Source: JAHFUI01 sp041485905 (GTDB lineage: Bacteria; Acidobacteriota; Vicinamibacteria; Vicinamibacterales; CAVVIG01). Taken from it: DNA of 25,124 bases. Where the stretch lies: positions 1 through 25,124 of the forward strand of contig JBGPKK010000058.1 in NCBI GenBank assembly GCA_041485905.1. Direction: 5' to 3'. The notes under the pieces were generated by a model. It was not told where the DNA came from. It saw nothing but the letters and a program-made list of their open reading frames with translations, and did no database searches. Of this stretch, positions 16,894-25,124 are shown in pieces. Position numbers and translations under genes: made by a program. The number at the start of each line of letters is the position of its first letter. The first letter of the stretch is position 1.

Positions 16894-17814
16894 TTATCGG
16901 TTCGTGGCCGGCTGCGTCAGCAGCTGGAGCGGGTTGATGAGTTGGCCGTTGGCGAGGATCTCGTAATGCAGATGCGCGCCGGTCGCACGGCCCGTCGCGC
17001 CGACGTACCCGATGATCTGCCCGCGCTTGACGGCCTGGCCGGGTCCGATCGCAAACCCATTCAGGTGTCCGTAACGCGTCGCCAGGCCAAAGCCGTGATC
17101 CAACACGATCAGGTTGCCGTAGTCGCCGGAGTAGGCCGCCAATTCGACCGTGCCGTCCGCGGTCGCGTGGACGGGCTGACCCTTCTCGAGAGAGATGTCC
17201 AGGCCTTGATGGAAGCCGGCTTCCCCGGTGAACGGGTCGCTTCGGCCGCCGAACCAGCCGGTCACCCATCCATGCGCGGGCCAAATCGATGGCGTGGCTG
17301 CCGCCAGCGCTTCGCTACGCTCGACTTGCCTTCGCACGTTGAGCAGCCGATTCTCGAGACCGCCGAGCAGCTCGCGCAGCACGCCGAAGATGTCGTCAGG
17401 CGAGGTCAGCGCCGTCGGCAGAACCGTGGCGATCGCCGCGCTGGTCATCTGACTTCCACCGGCCGCGCGCGCCTTGATGACGGCGGGCAGCTTCTGCATC
17501 GCGCGCACCTCCGCCGGATCGAGCGTCGCCCGTGCGCCGAGATCGTTGATCACGCCTTCCAGCGACTGGATCTGCGTCGTCAACGCGCCGGTCGCCGCAC
17601 GATAGCTGCCGTTTTCTTCCTGCAGAGTGGCATTCGCGACGCGGATCGCGTGCGTCTCGGCGTGTGCGCTCCACTTGGCGCCCAGGCCAATGAGCACGGG
17701 CAACATCAGCGCGCCCGCCACCGTTGCCACAGCGGGGCGCAAACCGATGGTCACTTGGCGGACGACGCCGCTCGAGCGGTCAGCGATCAATACGGTGTAA
17801 CGTCTGCCGGGCAT
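16894..17814 (-). CDS. Membrane-anchored M23 (LytM-type) peptidase-domain protein
   Basis: The 306-residue protein starts MPGRRYTVLIADRSSG, has one membrane segment near 26-46, a middle region likely coiled-coil (about 55-185), and a C-terminal M23 domain. Zinc-site residues are present: His202 and Asp206 in FHQGLD, and His281 and His283 in AHLHYE; RYGHLN lies between. It may therefore be an active peptidoglycan endopeptidase, or a NlpD/EnvC-like amidase activator. The ATG at 17814 was chosen because GGAGG (17818-17822, minus sense) lies just upstream and because it begins the conserved region; the open frame extends further upstream without support. It diverges from the gene at 18023. Confidence 0.88.
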   Translation of the reverse strand: MPGRRYTVLIADRSSGVVRQVTIGLRPAVATVAGALMLPVLIGLGAKWSAHAETHAIRVANATLQEENGSYRAATGALTTQIQSLEGVINDLGARATLDPAEVRAMQKLPAVIKARAAGGSQMTSAAIATVLPTALTSPDDIFGVLRELLGGLENRLLNVRRQVERSEALAAATPSIWPAHGWVTGWFGGRSDPFTGEAGFHQGLDISLEKGQPVHATADGTVELAAYSGDYGNLIVLDHGFGLATRYGHLNGFAIGPGQAVKRGQIIGYVGATGRATGAHLHYEILANGQLINPLQLLTQPATNR

Positions 17815-17889
17815 CAGCCTCCAACCGGGAACCAAGCTCCGGGAAACCGAGGGGAAGTCGGTTCTATCCGGCGAGTTAACAGGGGTTTG

Positions 17890-17910
17890 GACACGGCAAC
17901 CCGCCGTGTC
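17890..17910. repeat. Perfect 8-bp inverted repeat in the leader of the M23 peptidase gene
   Basis: GACACGGC (17890-17897), loop AACCC, GCCGTGTC (17903-17910). It lies about 75 bases before the peptidase start, between a candidate promoter and the coding region. It could be an operator, an attenuator or another dispersed palindrome. Confidence 0.5.
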
Positions 17911-17921
17911 GAGGCCCGAGA

Positions 17922-17949
17922 AATCTACCACACACCGCTTGTCGGCCAA
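17922..17949 (-). promoter_or_regulatory. Possible promoter of the M23 peptidase gene
   Basis: On the minus strand TTGGCC (17944-17949) and TAGATT (17922-17927) are 16 bases apart. Transcription would begin just before the 17890-17910 hairpin and give a leader of about 100 bases. The match is moderate. Confidence 0.35.
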
Positions 17950-18022
17950 AGTGTGAAGTTTGTTGAGCGAAAGTCGGGCGAATGCGGCCGCGGGCCTTCG
18001 CGGTATCCTTTCGGTCCCCCAC

Positions 18023-20188
18023 ATGGCCAGCCCGCGGTCGTCGATCGATCTGTTCCTCGTCAGCTTCCTGATCCTGTTTCTGGAGCTCGTCTCCATTCGC
18101 TGGTTCGGAAGCACCGTCGTCTTCCTGACCTTCTTCACGAACATCGTGCTGCTCGCGACGTTTCTGGGGATGTCGGTCGGATGCCTCGCCGCCTCGAGCA
18201 GGCGCAATCTGATTGAAAGCGTCATTCCAGCCCTGCTCGTTGCCGTAGCCCTCGCCTGGGGCGTGCTGCTCGTCTACACGCACTACGGCGCCATCATGAT
18301 CGACGTCGGCGGCCAGGGATCGGCACAGCAGATCTATTTCGGCACGGAATATCGGGCGCGGGACGTGTCGCGTTTCGTCGTACCCCTCGAGGCCGTTGCC
18401 GCGGCGTTCTTTCTGGTGATCGCGCTCACGTTCGTTGGTCTCGGTCAGGTGATGGGCCGCGCATTCAACCGCATCCCCGACCGCCTGAGCGCGTACACAC
18501 TGAACATCACCGGAAGCCTGGCTGGAATCGCGGCGGTCGCCGTCGCGTCGTACCTGCGAACAGGGCCCGAGCTGTGGTTCGCGATCGCCCTGTCGCTCTG
18601 TCTGTACTTCGTCCCGCGACGGACGCTGTGGCAGGTCTTCGGCGCGGCAGCGGCGCTCATCATCGTCTGGGCGTCGGCCCATCCTCAGGGTGTCGAGACG
18701 ATCTGGTCGCCGTACTACAAGATTGCCTACCAGCCCTCCGCTCGATCGATTACGACGAACAACATCAGCCATCAACAGATGACCCGAGTCGAGAAGGGCG
18801 GCGCCGGATACCTGTTGCCGCATCTGCTCAACCGCGACGCCGGCGGCAGACCCTTCGAGGACGTGCTCATCATCGGCGCCGGATCGGGGAACGACGTGGC
18901 GGCGGCGCTCGGGCAAGGCGCCCGGCACGTCGACGCGGTGGAAATTGATCCAGCCATCTACGACCTGGGTCGCGCGGACCACCCCAACCGGCCGTACGAC
19001 GACCCGCGGGTCAGCGTGCACATCGACGATGGACGCAGTTTCGTCCGGCGGAGCGATGAACAGTACGACCTGATCGTGTACGCACTGGTCGATTCGCTGG
19101 TCCTCCATTCCGGCTACTCGAACATACGGTTGGAGAGCTTTCTTTTCACGGCGGAGGCATTCCAGGACATCAAGAAGCGGCTGAAACCGCAAGGCGTCTT
19201 CGCCGCGTACAACAGTTATCGACAGGGATGGCTCGTCGGCAGGCTGAAACGGATGATGAGCGACACATTCGGCGCCGATCCGCTCGTGATGTCGCTGCCG
19301 TACCAGCCACGAATCGGCCCAGAGGATCGCGTCGACCACATCACCTTCATACTCGGGGGGCGGCCGCAGTCGGCGCTCGTGAGCATCCGCGAGCACCTGG
19401 ATCGCAACTTCTTCTGGATCAACGACCGGCCGGAGCTCAACGAGGCCGTAAATGGCTTCGGTCCAGCGGCTCCGGCAGTGGCCGGCGCCTTGTCGGCCTG
19501 GCACCGCATCCGACCGGCCGCGATCGACGTTCGTCCCGGCGAGCTCGAACCTTCCGACGATTGGCCGTTCCTCTACCTCCGAGATCCCGTCGTGCCGACA
19601 CTCAACCTCCGCGCAGCCCTCATCATCGGCACTCTGTCGGGGGGGCTGCTGTTCATCTTCGCGCCGGGGCGCCAGGTTCGTCCAAACTGGAGCATGTTTT
19701 TTCTGGGCGCTGGATTCATGCTGCTCGAAACCAAGAGCGTCGTCCACCTCGCGTTGCTCTTCGGATCGACCTGGATGGTCAACCTGATCGTCGTCTCTGC
19801 GGTTCTCGCGATGATTCTGTGCGCGAATATGTTTGTGGGCGCCGTCCGACCAGTACGCGTGTGGCCGTTTTACGCCATGCTGGCAGCGACACTGGTGGCC
19901 AGCGCCTTCGTCCCGGTCAGCGCGTTCTTGAATCTGCCGGCGGCCGTCCGCACGGTGGTGTCGGGCGCGTTCGTCGTGCTGCCGATTCTGTTCGCGGGCG
20001 TCGTCTTCGCCGTGGCCTTTCGGGATTCGCGAACGCCGGACGTCGACTTCGGATCAAACATCGCCGGCGCGATGCTCGGCGGTCTCATTGAGCCGCTGTC
20101 GCTCGTGATCGGTTTTAGCCGCTTGCTCCTGGTGGCGCTCGTGTTCTATGTGTTGGCGGCGGGCCTGCGATCGAAACAAACGGCCTAG
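18023..20188 (+). CDS. Polytopic membrane protein with spermidine synthase-like SAM-binding domain
   Basis: The 721-residue protein has three parts. An N-terminal block of about six to seven membrane helices begins DLFLVSFLILFLELVSI. A cytosolic Rossmann domain follows, with VLIIGAGSGND (281-291), AVEIDP (305-310) and DDGRSFVRRSDEQYDLIVY. A C-terminal membrane block of about six helices closes it. The middle domain is that of spermidine synthase-like aminopropyl or methyl transferases. The strand that in SpeE carries DSTDP reads VDSLVLHSGYSN here, so the second catalytic Asp is absent and real polyamine synthesis is doubtful. ATG 18023 has no visible Shine-Dalgarno site, but the membrane segment starts right after it. 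The substrate is unknown. Confidence 0.8.
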   Translation: MASPRSSIDLFLVSFLILFLELVSIRWFGSTVVFLTFFTNIVLLATFLGMSVGCLAASSRRNLIESVIPALLVAVALAWGVLLVYTHYGAIMIDVGGQGSAQQIYFGTEYRARDVSRFVVPLEAVAAAFFLVIALTFVGLGQVMGRAFNRIPDRLSAYTLNITGSLAGIAAVAVASYLRTGPELWFAIALSLCLYFVPRRTLWQVFGAAAALIIVWASAHPQGVETIWSPYYKIAYQPSARSITTNNISHQQMTRVEKGGAGYLLPHLLNRDAGGRPFEDVLIIGAGSGNDVAAALGQGARHVDAVEIDPAIYDLGRADHPNRPYDDPRVSVHIDDGRSFVRRSDEQYDLIVYALVDSLVLHSGYSNIRLESFLFTAEAFQDIKKRLKPQGVFAAYNSYRQGWLVGRLKRMMSDTFGADPLVMSLPYQPRIGPEDRVDHITFILGGRPQSALVSIREHLDRNFFWINDRPELNEAVNGFGPAAPAVAGALSAWHRIRPAAIDVRPGELEPSDDWPFLYLRDPVVPTLNLRAALIIGTLSGGLLFIFAPGRQVRPNWSMFFLGAGFMLLETKSVVHLALLFGSTWMVNLIVVSAVLAMILCANMFVGAVRPVRVWPFYAMLAATLVASAFVPVSAFLNLPAAVRTVVSGAFVVLPILFAGVVFAVAFRDSRTPDVDFGSNIAGAMLGGLIEPLSLVIGFSRLLLVALVFYVLAAGLRSKQTA

Positions 20189-20232
20189 GGCGATCGGCTT
20201 TCGTGATGTAGGCTTAGCGCGCTGGAGATGAC

Positions 20233-21108
20233 ATGCGCGAGAGCCTGGCGATTGGCGCCGTCACAGCACTGCTGATGACCCTCACGCTTGGCGCACGGCA
20301 GACGCCCGTTGCGCCTGCAGGCGGTCCGGGACGCGGGCAGGGCGCCGGCGTCGTCATCAGCGGGCCGCGCGACGCGTACCCGCCCCGACCGCCGTCCGAT
20401 CCTGCCGCCCTGGAGCGCGGCCAGGCTATCTACAGCGTGAACTGCGGCTTTTGCCACGGCGCCGACACCCGCGGCGGCGACAGCGGACCGAGCCTGCTTC
20501 GTTCCTCGATCGTGCTCGACGATCAGCGCGGCGAACTGATCGCGCCGGTGGTGCAGAACGGGCGCGTCGATCGAGGCATGCCGAAGTTTTCGCTGACCGA
20601 CGGACAGGTTGCGGATCTGTCCGCGTACCTTCACAGCTTCAGGGCCGCAGGGTACGACCCGTCCCGCAACGCGCCCCCGAGCATCGTCGTCGGCGACGCG
20701 CGAGCCGGGCAAACGTATTTCAGCGCGAAATGCGCATCCTGCCATTCGGTAACCGGTGATCTCAAAGGGTTCGCATCCACGATCGCCGATCCCAGGACGC
20801 TTCAGCAAACCTGGCTGATGCCGGGGAGCGGCGGCCGCGGCGCCAATCCTTTGCCGATTCCGGTGCCGCCGACCACGGTCACGGTCACGCTTCCGTCCGG
20901 CGAGAAGAGCGTTGGGGAGCTTCAGCGTCTGGACGATTTCGTCGTGTCTTTCATTCAACGGGACGGCACTTTTCGATCGTTCCGTCGAAACGGCGACACA
21001 CCTCGAGTCGACGTCCACGATCCGCTGCAAGCGCACAAGGACATGCTGCCGAGCTACGCCGACTCGGACATTCACAACGTGACGGCCTATCTCACGACAC
21101 TCAAATGA
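20233..21108 (+). CDS. Exported diheme cytochrome c, partner of the PQQ dehydrogenase
   Basis: The 291-residue protein begins with a signal peptide (MRESLAIGAVTALLMTLTLG, cleavage near ALGA-type residues around 20-22). It has two heme c sites: CGFCH (71-75) and CASCH (167-171). Met116 in GMPKF and Met196 in WLMPG are likely sixth ligands. A C-terminal segment of about 90 residues (TVTVTLPSGEKSVGELQRL) has no heme site and is typical of cytochromes paired with PQQ enzymes in this group, as I recall. GGAG precedes the ATG by about six bases. The stop overlaps the start of the PQQ dehydrogenase (ATGA), so the cytochrome is very likely its electron acceptor in the periplasm. Confidence 0.92.
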   Translation: MRESLAIGAVTALLMTLTLGARQTPVAPAGGPGRGQGAGVVISGPRDAYPPRPPSDPAALERGQAIYSVNCGFCHGADTRGGDSGPSLLRSSIVLDDQRGELIAPVVQNGRVDRGMPKFSLTDGQVADLSAYLHSFRAAGYDPSRNAPPSIVVGDARAGQTYFSAKCASCHSVTGDLKGFASTIADPRTLQQTWLMPGSGGRGANPLPIPVPPTTVTVTLPSGEKSVGELQRLDDFVVSFIQRDGTFRSFRRNGDTPRVDVHDPLQAHKDMLPSYADSDIHNVTAYLTTLK

Positions 21109-22844
21109 CGACCACCACCAATGTCCGGCTAGAGCTGGACGCCACGTACAAGCGGCTTCTGATCGCGTCGTTGTGTGTGGCATCCGCCGTCGTCCTTGCG
21201 GCGGGCCCGGATCTCGATCCGTCGCAAATCCTCAAGCCGCTCGCGGACGCGTGGCCGACTTATTCCGGCGACTACTCTGGCAGGCGCTACAGCACGCTCA
21301 CGCAGATCAACCAGTCGAACGTGAAGAGTCTGACGCTGGCGTGGGTCAGCAAGGTGACGCCCGGTGGCGGCGCGGGCCGAGGACTGCCTCCGCCAGTCGG
21401 GCCGGCGGGCCCGGTGACGACGATCGGCGGCGAAGGCCCGGGCGATGTGGTGGTGGGCGGAGGCGCGACCATCAAGGGCTCGATTCTGGCAGTGAACGGC
21501 GTGCTGTACGTCTCGACGCCCGACAACGCCTGGGCGCTGGACGCACACGACGGCCGCGAGTTGTGGCATTACTTCTGGAAGACGAAAGGCGGCACGCACA
21601 TCGGCAACCGCGGGCTTGGCCTGTGGGGCCACTGGCTCTACATGGAAACACCGGACAACTATCTGGTGTCGCTCGATGCGCGAACAGGGAAGGAACGCTG
21701 GCACAAGGAGATCTCCAGCTTCAGCCAGCAGTATTTCTCCACGACGGCACCGGTCGTCATTGGCAATCACGTGCTGGTGGGCACCGGCAACGATCTCGAC
21801 GCACCGGGGTTCCTCCAATCGTTCGATCCGGAGACCGGCGGGCTGCAGTGGAAGTACTACGCTGTTCCGATGAACCCGGGCGATCCGGGTCTCGAGACGT
21901 GGAAGGACCTCGATGCCGCAAGGCACGGCGGCGGTCAGATGTGGCTTCCCGGATCGTACGACCCGGACACGCATTTGTACATTGTCGGGACGGGAAATCC
22001 GACGCCGGCGTATACGGCACAAAGCCGCGGCGAAGGCGACAACCTGTTTACGTGCTCGATTGTGGCGATCAACGTCGACACCGGGAAGATGGCGTGGTAC
22101 TACCAGACGTCGCCCCACGACACGCACGACTGGGATTCGGCGCAAACGCCAGTGCTTGTGGACGGCGTCTTTGGCGGCCGTCCCCGCAAGCTCGTCTTGA
22201 CCGCGAGCCGCAACGGCTACTATTTCACGCTCGACCGGGTGACTGGCGAGCACCTCGTCACGAGCAAGTTCTCCGACACGGTGAATTGGGCGAGAGAGCG
22301 GCTCAACGAAAAAGGCCAGCCGATCCGGGATCCGGCGAAGGACTATCACGTTGGCGGTTCGCTCGTGTCGTCGGCCAACGGAGGCGCGGTCAACTGGCCG
22401 CCGCCGGCCTTCAGCCCGGATACCGGACTCTTCTACACACCCACCGCCGAGACCTTCGCGATGTACTACCTGACCGAGACCGATCCCCGTGGTGCGATGG
22501 GCCTTGGCGGCAAGGAAGAAATCGGTGTCGGCACGGCGGGCAGCTACATGACCGCGATCGACTATAAGACCGGCAAGGTCGTGTGGAAGCACAAGTATCC
22601 GACAGCGACCGGGCGCGGCGGCGGCGCCAACGGAGTACTCACAACGGCCGGCCGGCTGCTCTTCGGCGGTGACATCTCGGGGAACCTCATCGCGTTCGAT
22701 CCGGCCAACGGCAAGATCCTCTGGCACACGTCTATCGGCCAGGTGACGAACGCGCCGGAAACGTACACGGTAGACGGACGTCAGTACATTCTTGTGGCGG
22801 CCAACGACACGTTGTACGCGTTCACGCTCTATGATCAGCGGTAA
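21105..22844 (+). CDS. PQQ-dependent alcohol/sugar dehydrogenase (eight-bladed propeller quinoprotein)
   Basis: The 579-residue protein has a hydrophobic export segment (LLIASLCVASAVVLAAG, 18-34) and then the quinoprotein start WPTYSGDYSGRRYSTLTQIN. Propeller repeats follow: YVSTPDNAWALDAHDGRELW, YLVSLDARTGKERWHKE, MTAIDYKTGKVVWKH and LIAFDPANGKILWHTS, each with the A/G-x-D-x-x-T-G-K-x-x-W tryptophan-docking pattern. HDTHDWDSAQTP (338-349) is the likely PQQ/Ca or lanthanide active-site region. The family oxidises alcohols, aldoses or other polyols and passes electrons to the cytochrome encoded just upstream. A Gly/Pro-rich loop (about 85-125) is unusual. Exact substrate and metal cannot be read from sequence. 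Confidence 0.93.
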   Translation: MTTTTNVRLELDATYKRLLIASLCVASAVVLAAGPDLDPSQILKPLADAWPTYSGDYSGRRYSTLTQINQSNVKSLTLAWVSKVTPGGGAGRGLPPPVGPAGPVTTIGGEGPGDVVVGGGATIKGSILAVNGVLYVSTPDNAWALDAHDGRELWHYFWKTKGGTHIGNRGLGLWGHWLYMETPDNYLVSLDARTGKERWHKEISSFSQQYFSTTAPVVIGNHVLVGTGNDLDAPGFLQSFDPETGGLQWKYYAVPMNPGDPGLETWKDLDAARHGGGQMWLPGSYDPDTHLYIVGTGNPTPAYTAQSRGEGDNLFTCSIVAINVDTGKMAWYYQTSPHDTHDWDSAQTPVLVDGVFGGRPRKLVLTASRNGYYFTLDRVTGEHLVTSKFSDTVNWARERLNEKGQPIRDPAKDYHVGGSLVSSANGGAVNWPPPAFSPDTGLFYTPTAETFAMYYLTETDPRGAMGLGGKEEIGVGTAGSYMTAIDYKTGKVVWKHKYPTATGRGGGANGVLTTAGRLLFGGDISGNLIAFDPANGKILWHTSIGQVTNAPETYTVDGRQYILVAANDTLYAFTLYDQR

Positions 22845-22851
22845 AGATCAC

Positions 22852-22878
22852 GGTAGTGTCCGGCTTCCGCCGGACCGG
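22852..22878. repeat. REP-like hairpin before the TIM-barrel gene
   Basis: GTCCGGC (22858-22864), loop TTCC, GCCGGAC (22869-22875) is a perfect 7-bp stem flanked by GGTAGT and CGGGAG. The arms match those of the second hairpin in the 16811-16880 element. It lies between the PQQ dehydrogenase stop and the next start, and its right edge flows into the GGGAG that serves as Shine-Dalgarno for ATG 22888. Confidence 0.65.
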
Positions 22879-22887
22879 GAGCTCGCC

Positions 22888-23808
22888 ATGTATTCACGAC
22901 GTGAATTCGGCCGGTTGACCGTCGCGGGCCTCGCGTGGCCCGTGTTCGGCGCGTTCATCGATTCGCGCGTGGGTGGCGTGCGGATTGGCGTGCAGACCTA
23001 CAGCTTTCGCGATCTGCCGCGTCCCGACGGCGGTGACGCGGTCGACGTCATCGACGTCGTCATAAGGGCGATGGGGGAGTGCGGTCTCGGCGAGTGCGAA
23101 CTGTGGTCGCCGCAGATCGAGCCTCGGACGCCCGCGGGCCGCGGACGGCCCGATCCGGTCGCGGCCCAGAGCGCACGCGAGACACTGCGCAGGTGGCGGA
23201 TCGATACCTCGCTTGATCATTTCCGCGAGATCCGCAGGAAGTTCGACGCGGCGGGGATGTCGATTTACGCCTACAACTACAGTTTCAGCGATTCGTTCAC
23301 CGACCAGGAGATCGATCGCGGCTTCGAGATGGCCAGGGCGCTCGGCGCCGAGATCATCACCGCGTCGACGACGGTCTCGGTCGCCAAACGGGTCGTGCCA
23401 TTCGCCGAGAAGCACGCCATGGTGGTGGCGATGCACGGCCACTCACGGACAGACGACCCGAACGAGTTTTCGACGCCCGCGAGCTTCGCTGCCGCGATCG
23501 GCATGTCCAAGTATTTCAAGGTCAATCTCGACATCGGTCATTTCACCGCCGCTAATTTCGACCCCGTCGCGTACATGCGCGAACATCACCGCGACATCAC
23601 GAATATTCATCTGAAAGATCGCAGGAAAAACCAGGGAGACAACACGCCCTGGGGACAGGGCGAGACGCCGATTCGGGAAGTCCTGCTGCTGCTCAAACAG
23701 GAGAAGTGGCCGATTCGTGGCTACATCGAATACGAGTACCGCGGCACAGGTACCCCGACCGACGAAGTGAAGGCGTGCTACGAGTACACGAAGCGGATGC
23801 TCGCCTAG
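22888..23808 (+). CDS. Exported sugar phosphate isomerase/epimerase-like TIM-barrel protein
   Basis: The 306-residue protein starts MYSRREFGRLTVAGLAWPVFG, a Tat-type signal with the SRREF core, then a xylose isomerase-like (AP endonuclease 2 fold) barrel. IGVQTYSFRDLP, ECELWSP, GAEIITASTTVS, VAMHGHS, VNLDIGHFTAA, ITNIHLKDRR and GYIEYEY carry the His, Asp and Glu residues that usually bind the divalent metal. The ATG 22888 was chosen because GGGAG is about seven bases upstream and the Tat motif begins at once. It lies in line with the PQQ dehydrogenase and directly abuts the MFS gene (TAG-ATG), suggesting that they act on the same sugar. Substrate unknown. Confidence 0.85.
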   Translation: MYSRREFGRLTVAGLAWPVFGAFIDSRVGGVRIGVQTYSFRDLPRPDGGDAVDVIDVVIRAMGECGLGECELWSPQIEPRTPAGRGRPDPVAAQSARETLRRWRIDTSLDHFREIRRKFDAAGMSIYAYNYSFSDSFTDQEIDRGFEMARALGAEIITASTTVSVAKRVVPFAEKHAMVVAMHGHSRTDDPNEFSTPASFAAAIGMSKYFKVNLDIGHFTAANFDPVAYMREHHRDITNIHLKDRRKNQGDNTPWGQGETPIREVLLLLKQEKWPIRGYIEYEYRGTGTPTDEVKACYEYTKRMLA

Positions 23809-25124
23809 ATGAGTCTTTCGGTGGGGACGGTCGATCGAGGCGTGACCTATCAGAAGACGCGGCTGTTCCTCGTGAGCAGTCTGGCCCTCGCGATGGCCGG
23901 CATCGGCGCCGCACTCCGCGCCAACACCGCGACCGATCTGCAGCGGATTTTCTTCGATCCGATCGACAAGGCGCACTCCGCCGAGTTGATCGCGAACATC
24001 CTCGGACTGCCGTTCCTCGGCTTTGCGTTGACGATTGCGATCGGCAGCCCGCTGCTCGATTACCTCGGCATGCGGCTGCTGCTGCCGTTGTCCGGCATCT
24101 GCTTCACCGTGGGCGCCTTCATCATGATGTTCGCCGGCCAGGTCTCCTCCGGCGCCGGCGTGTACGACGCGATCTGGGTCGGCGCGCTGATTACCGGCGT
24201 CGGTTGGGGGCTGGTGGAAACGGTCATCAATCCGCTGATCGCCGCGCTCCATCCCGACGACAAAACGGCAAAGCTGAATACGCTTCACGCCTGGTGGCCG
24301 GGCGGTCTGGTGATTGGCGGTCTGCTCGGCGTGGGCATGTCGAGCGTCGGCCTCGGCTGGCAGGCCAAGCTCTCGGTGGTCGCGGCTCCGGCGCTGGCGG
24401 TGGTGGGCCTGTCGGTCGGCGTGAAATTTCCGCCGACTGAACGCGCGGCGGCGGGCGTGCCCATGAAGGAGATGTGGCGCGAGCTGGGCAACCCGCTCTT
24501 CGTCGTCCTCTTCTGCTCGATGTTCCTCACCGCCGCCACGGAGCTCGCCCCGGGTCAGTGGGTCGATTTCGCGCTCAGCCGGACCGTGCACATGCCCGGC
24601 ATTCTGCTGCTGGTGTACGTCAGCGCGCTGATGTTCGTCATGCGACATTTCGCCGGTCCGCTGGTTCACAAGCTGTCGCCGATCGGGCTGCTGTGGATTT
24701 CCAGTCTGATGGGATCCCTCGGCCTTGTCGCGCTGAGTGTCGCCAACTCGCCGATCACCGGTTTGCTCGCGGCCACGGTGTGGGGCACGGGCGTCTGCTA
24801 CATGTGGCCGACCATGCTGGGCAGCGCATCGGAGCGCTTCCCGCGCGGCGGCGCGTTGTTGATGGGGCTGATGGGGACGGCGGGGACGCTCTCGATTCGA
24901 TTCGTCCTGCCCATGATGGGCGCGATCTACGACCGCCAGAAGCTTGAAGTCGCCGGCGGCGAGGCAGCATTCCGGGCGCTTCAGCCGGGTCCGGAGCTCG
25001 AGCGCGTGCTCGGCATGGCGGCGCAGGCCTCGTTTCGCGCCGTTGCCGTGTTGCCGGCGATTCTGCTGATCGTGTTCGGCGCGATCTGGCTCCGCGACCG
25101 ATCGAGGGGCGGCTACCGGCCGCA
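23809..25124 (+). CDS. MFS transporter, sugar-type (cut by window end)
   Basis: At least 438 residues are visible, running off the right edge near the natural end of a 12-helix MFS protein. Membrane segments are evident throughout, for example FLVSSLALAMAGIGAAL, LIANILGLPFLGFALTIAIG, ALITGVGWGLVETVINPLIA and LLLVYVSALMFVM. The LNTLHAWWPGGLVIGGLLG stretch is typical of the fucose/glucose permease-like branch. ATG 23809 directly follows the TAG of the upstream gene with no spacer, so it is translated in the same operon. A sugar or sugar acid made or left by the upstream oxidation genes is a reasonable, untested substrate. Confidence 0.88.
   Translation, partial: MSLSVGTVDRGVTYQKTRLFLVSSLALAMAGIGAALRANTATDLQRIFFDPIDKAHSAELIANILGLPFLGFALTIAIGSPLLDYLGMRLLLPLSGICFTVGAFIMMFAGQVSSGAGVYDAIWVGALITGVGWGLVETVINPLIAALHPDDKTAKLNTLHAWWPGGLVIGGLLGVGMSSVGLGWQAKLSVVAAPALAVVGLSVGVKFPPTERAAAGVPMKEMWRELGNPLFVVLFCSMFLTAATELAPGQWVDFALSRTVHMPGILLLVYVSALMFVMRHFAGPLVHKLSPIGLLWISSLMGSLGLVALSVANSPITGLLAATVWGTGVCYMWPTMLGSASERFPRGGALLMGLMGTAGTLSIRFVLPMMGAIYDRQKLEVAGGEAAFRALQPGPELERVLGMAAQASFRAVAVLPAILLIVFGAIWLRDRSRGGYRP

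Noticed and set aside
17876..19747. A 623-codon minus-strand frame opposite the spermidine synthase-like gene
   Set aside because: The plus frame has clear membrane helices and a SAM site; the minus frame is charged and low in hydrophobics with no motif.

Overview
The window is GC-rich and densely coded; the longest stretch without a gene is 246 bases (1045-1290). The mix suggests a Gram-negative, probably aerobic soil-type bacterium. It holds exported c-type cytochrome and PQQ dehydrogenase genes, a Tat-type signal on a sugar isomerase-like protein, a single-chain GcvP, and fused NnrE-NnrD. The style resembles Acidobacteriota, perhaps Vicinamibacteria. That placement is inferred from gene style and repeat types and has not been tested.

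Left part (1-4513): a RiPP (ribosomally made, post-translationally modified peptide) locus built around a divergent intergenic region. Leftward run a 50-residue lysine-rich precursor peptide and the N-terminal part of a B12-binding radical SAM RiPP maturase that leaves the window. Rightward run a 35-residue precursor peptide, a YcaO cyclodehydratase-family ATPase and an unusually long TfuA protein. Both precursors carry the same leader signature, KDL-x7-(V/I)KGG, followed by a short Arg-rich tail. The rightward core has no Ser, Thr or Cys, so the YcaO-TfuA pair more likely makes a backbone thioamide than an azoline. This is the most interesting system in the window.

Middle part (4570-17814): housekeeping genes. 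The glycine cleavage operon gcvT-gcvH-gcvP runs rightward and meets a leftward class IV aminotransferase. The nnr (NAD(P)HX repair) and tsaE (tRNA t6A) genes run rightward and overlap. They meet leftward guaB, which is followed upstream by leftward secA and a leftward M23 peptidase-family envelope protein.

Right part (18023-25124): a membrane protein with a spermidine-synthase-like domain, then a tight gene set of diheme cytochrome c, PQQ dehydrogenase, exported TIM-barrel sugar isomerase/epimerase-like protein and an MFS transporter cut by the window end. The set looks like periplasmic sugar or alcohol oxidation plus uptake.

Two kinds of dispersed repeat thread through the housekeeping part. 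One is a palindromic REP-like family (GGCGGACC-loop-GGTCCGCC and GCCGGACCC-loop-GGGTCCGGC), one copy of which supplies the gcvP start codon. The other is a set of inverted arrays of degenerate 7- or 9-base repeats at gene ends, which encode the last residues of gcvP, the aminotransferase and tsaE. I saw no tRNA, rRNA, CRISPR array, transposase or riboswitch.
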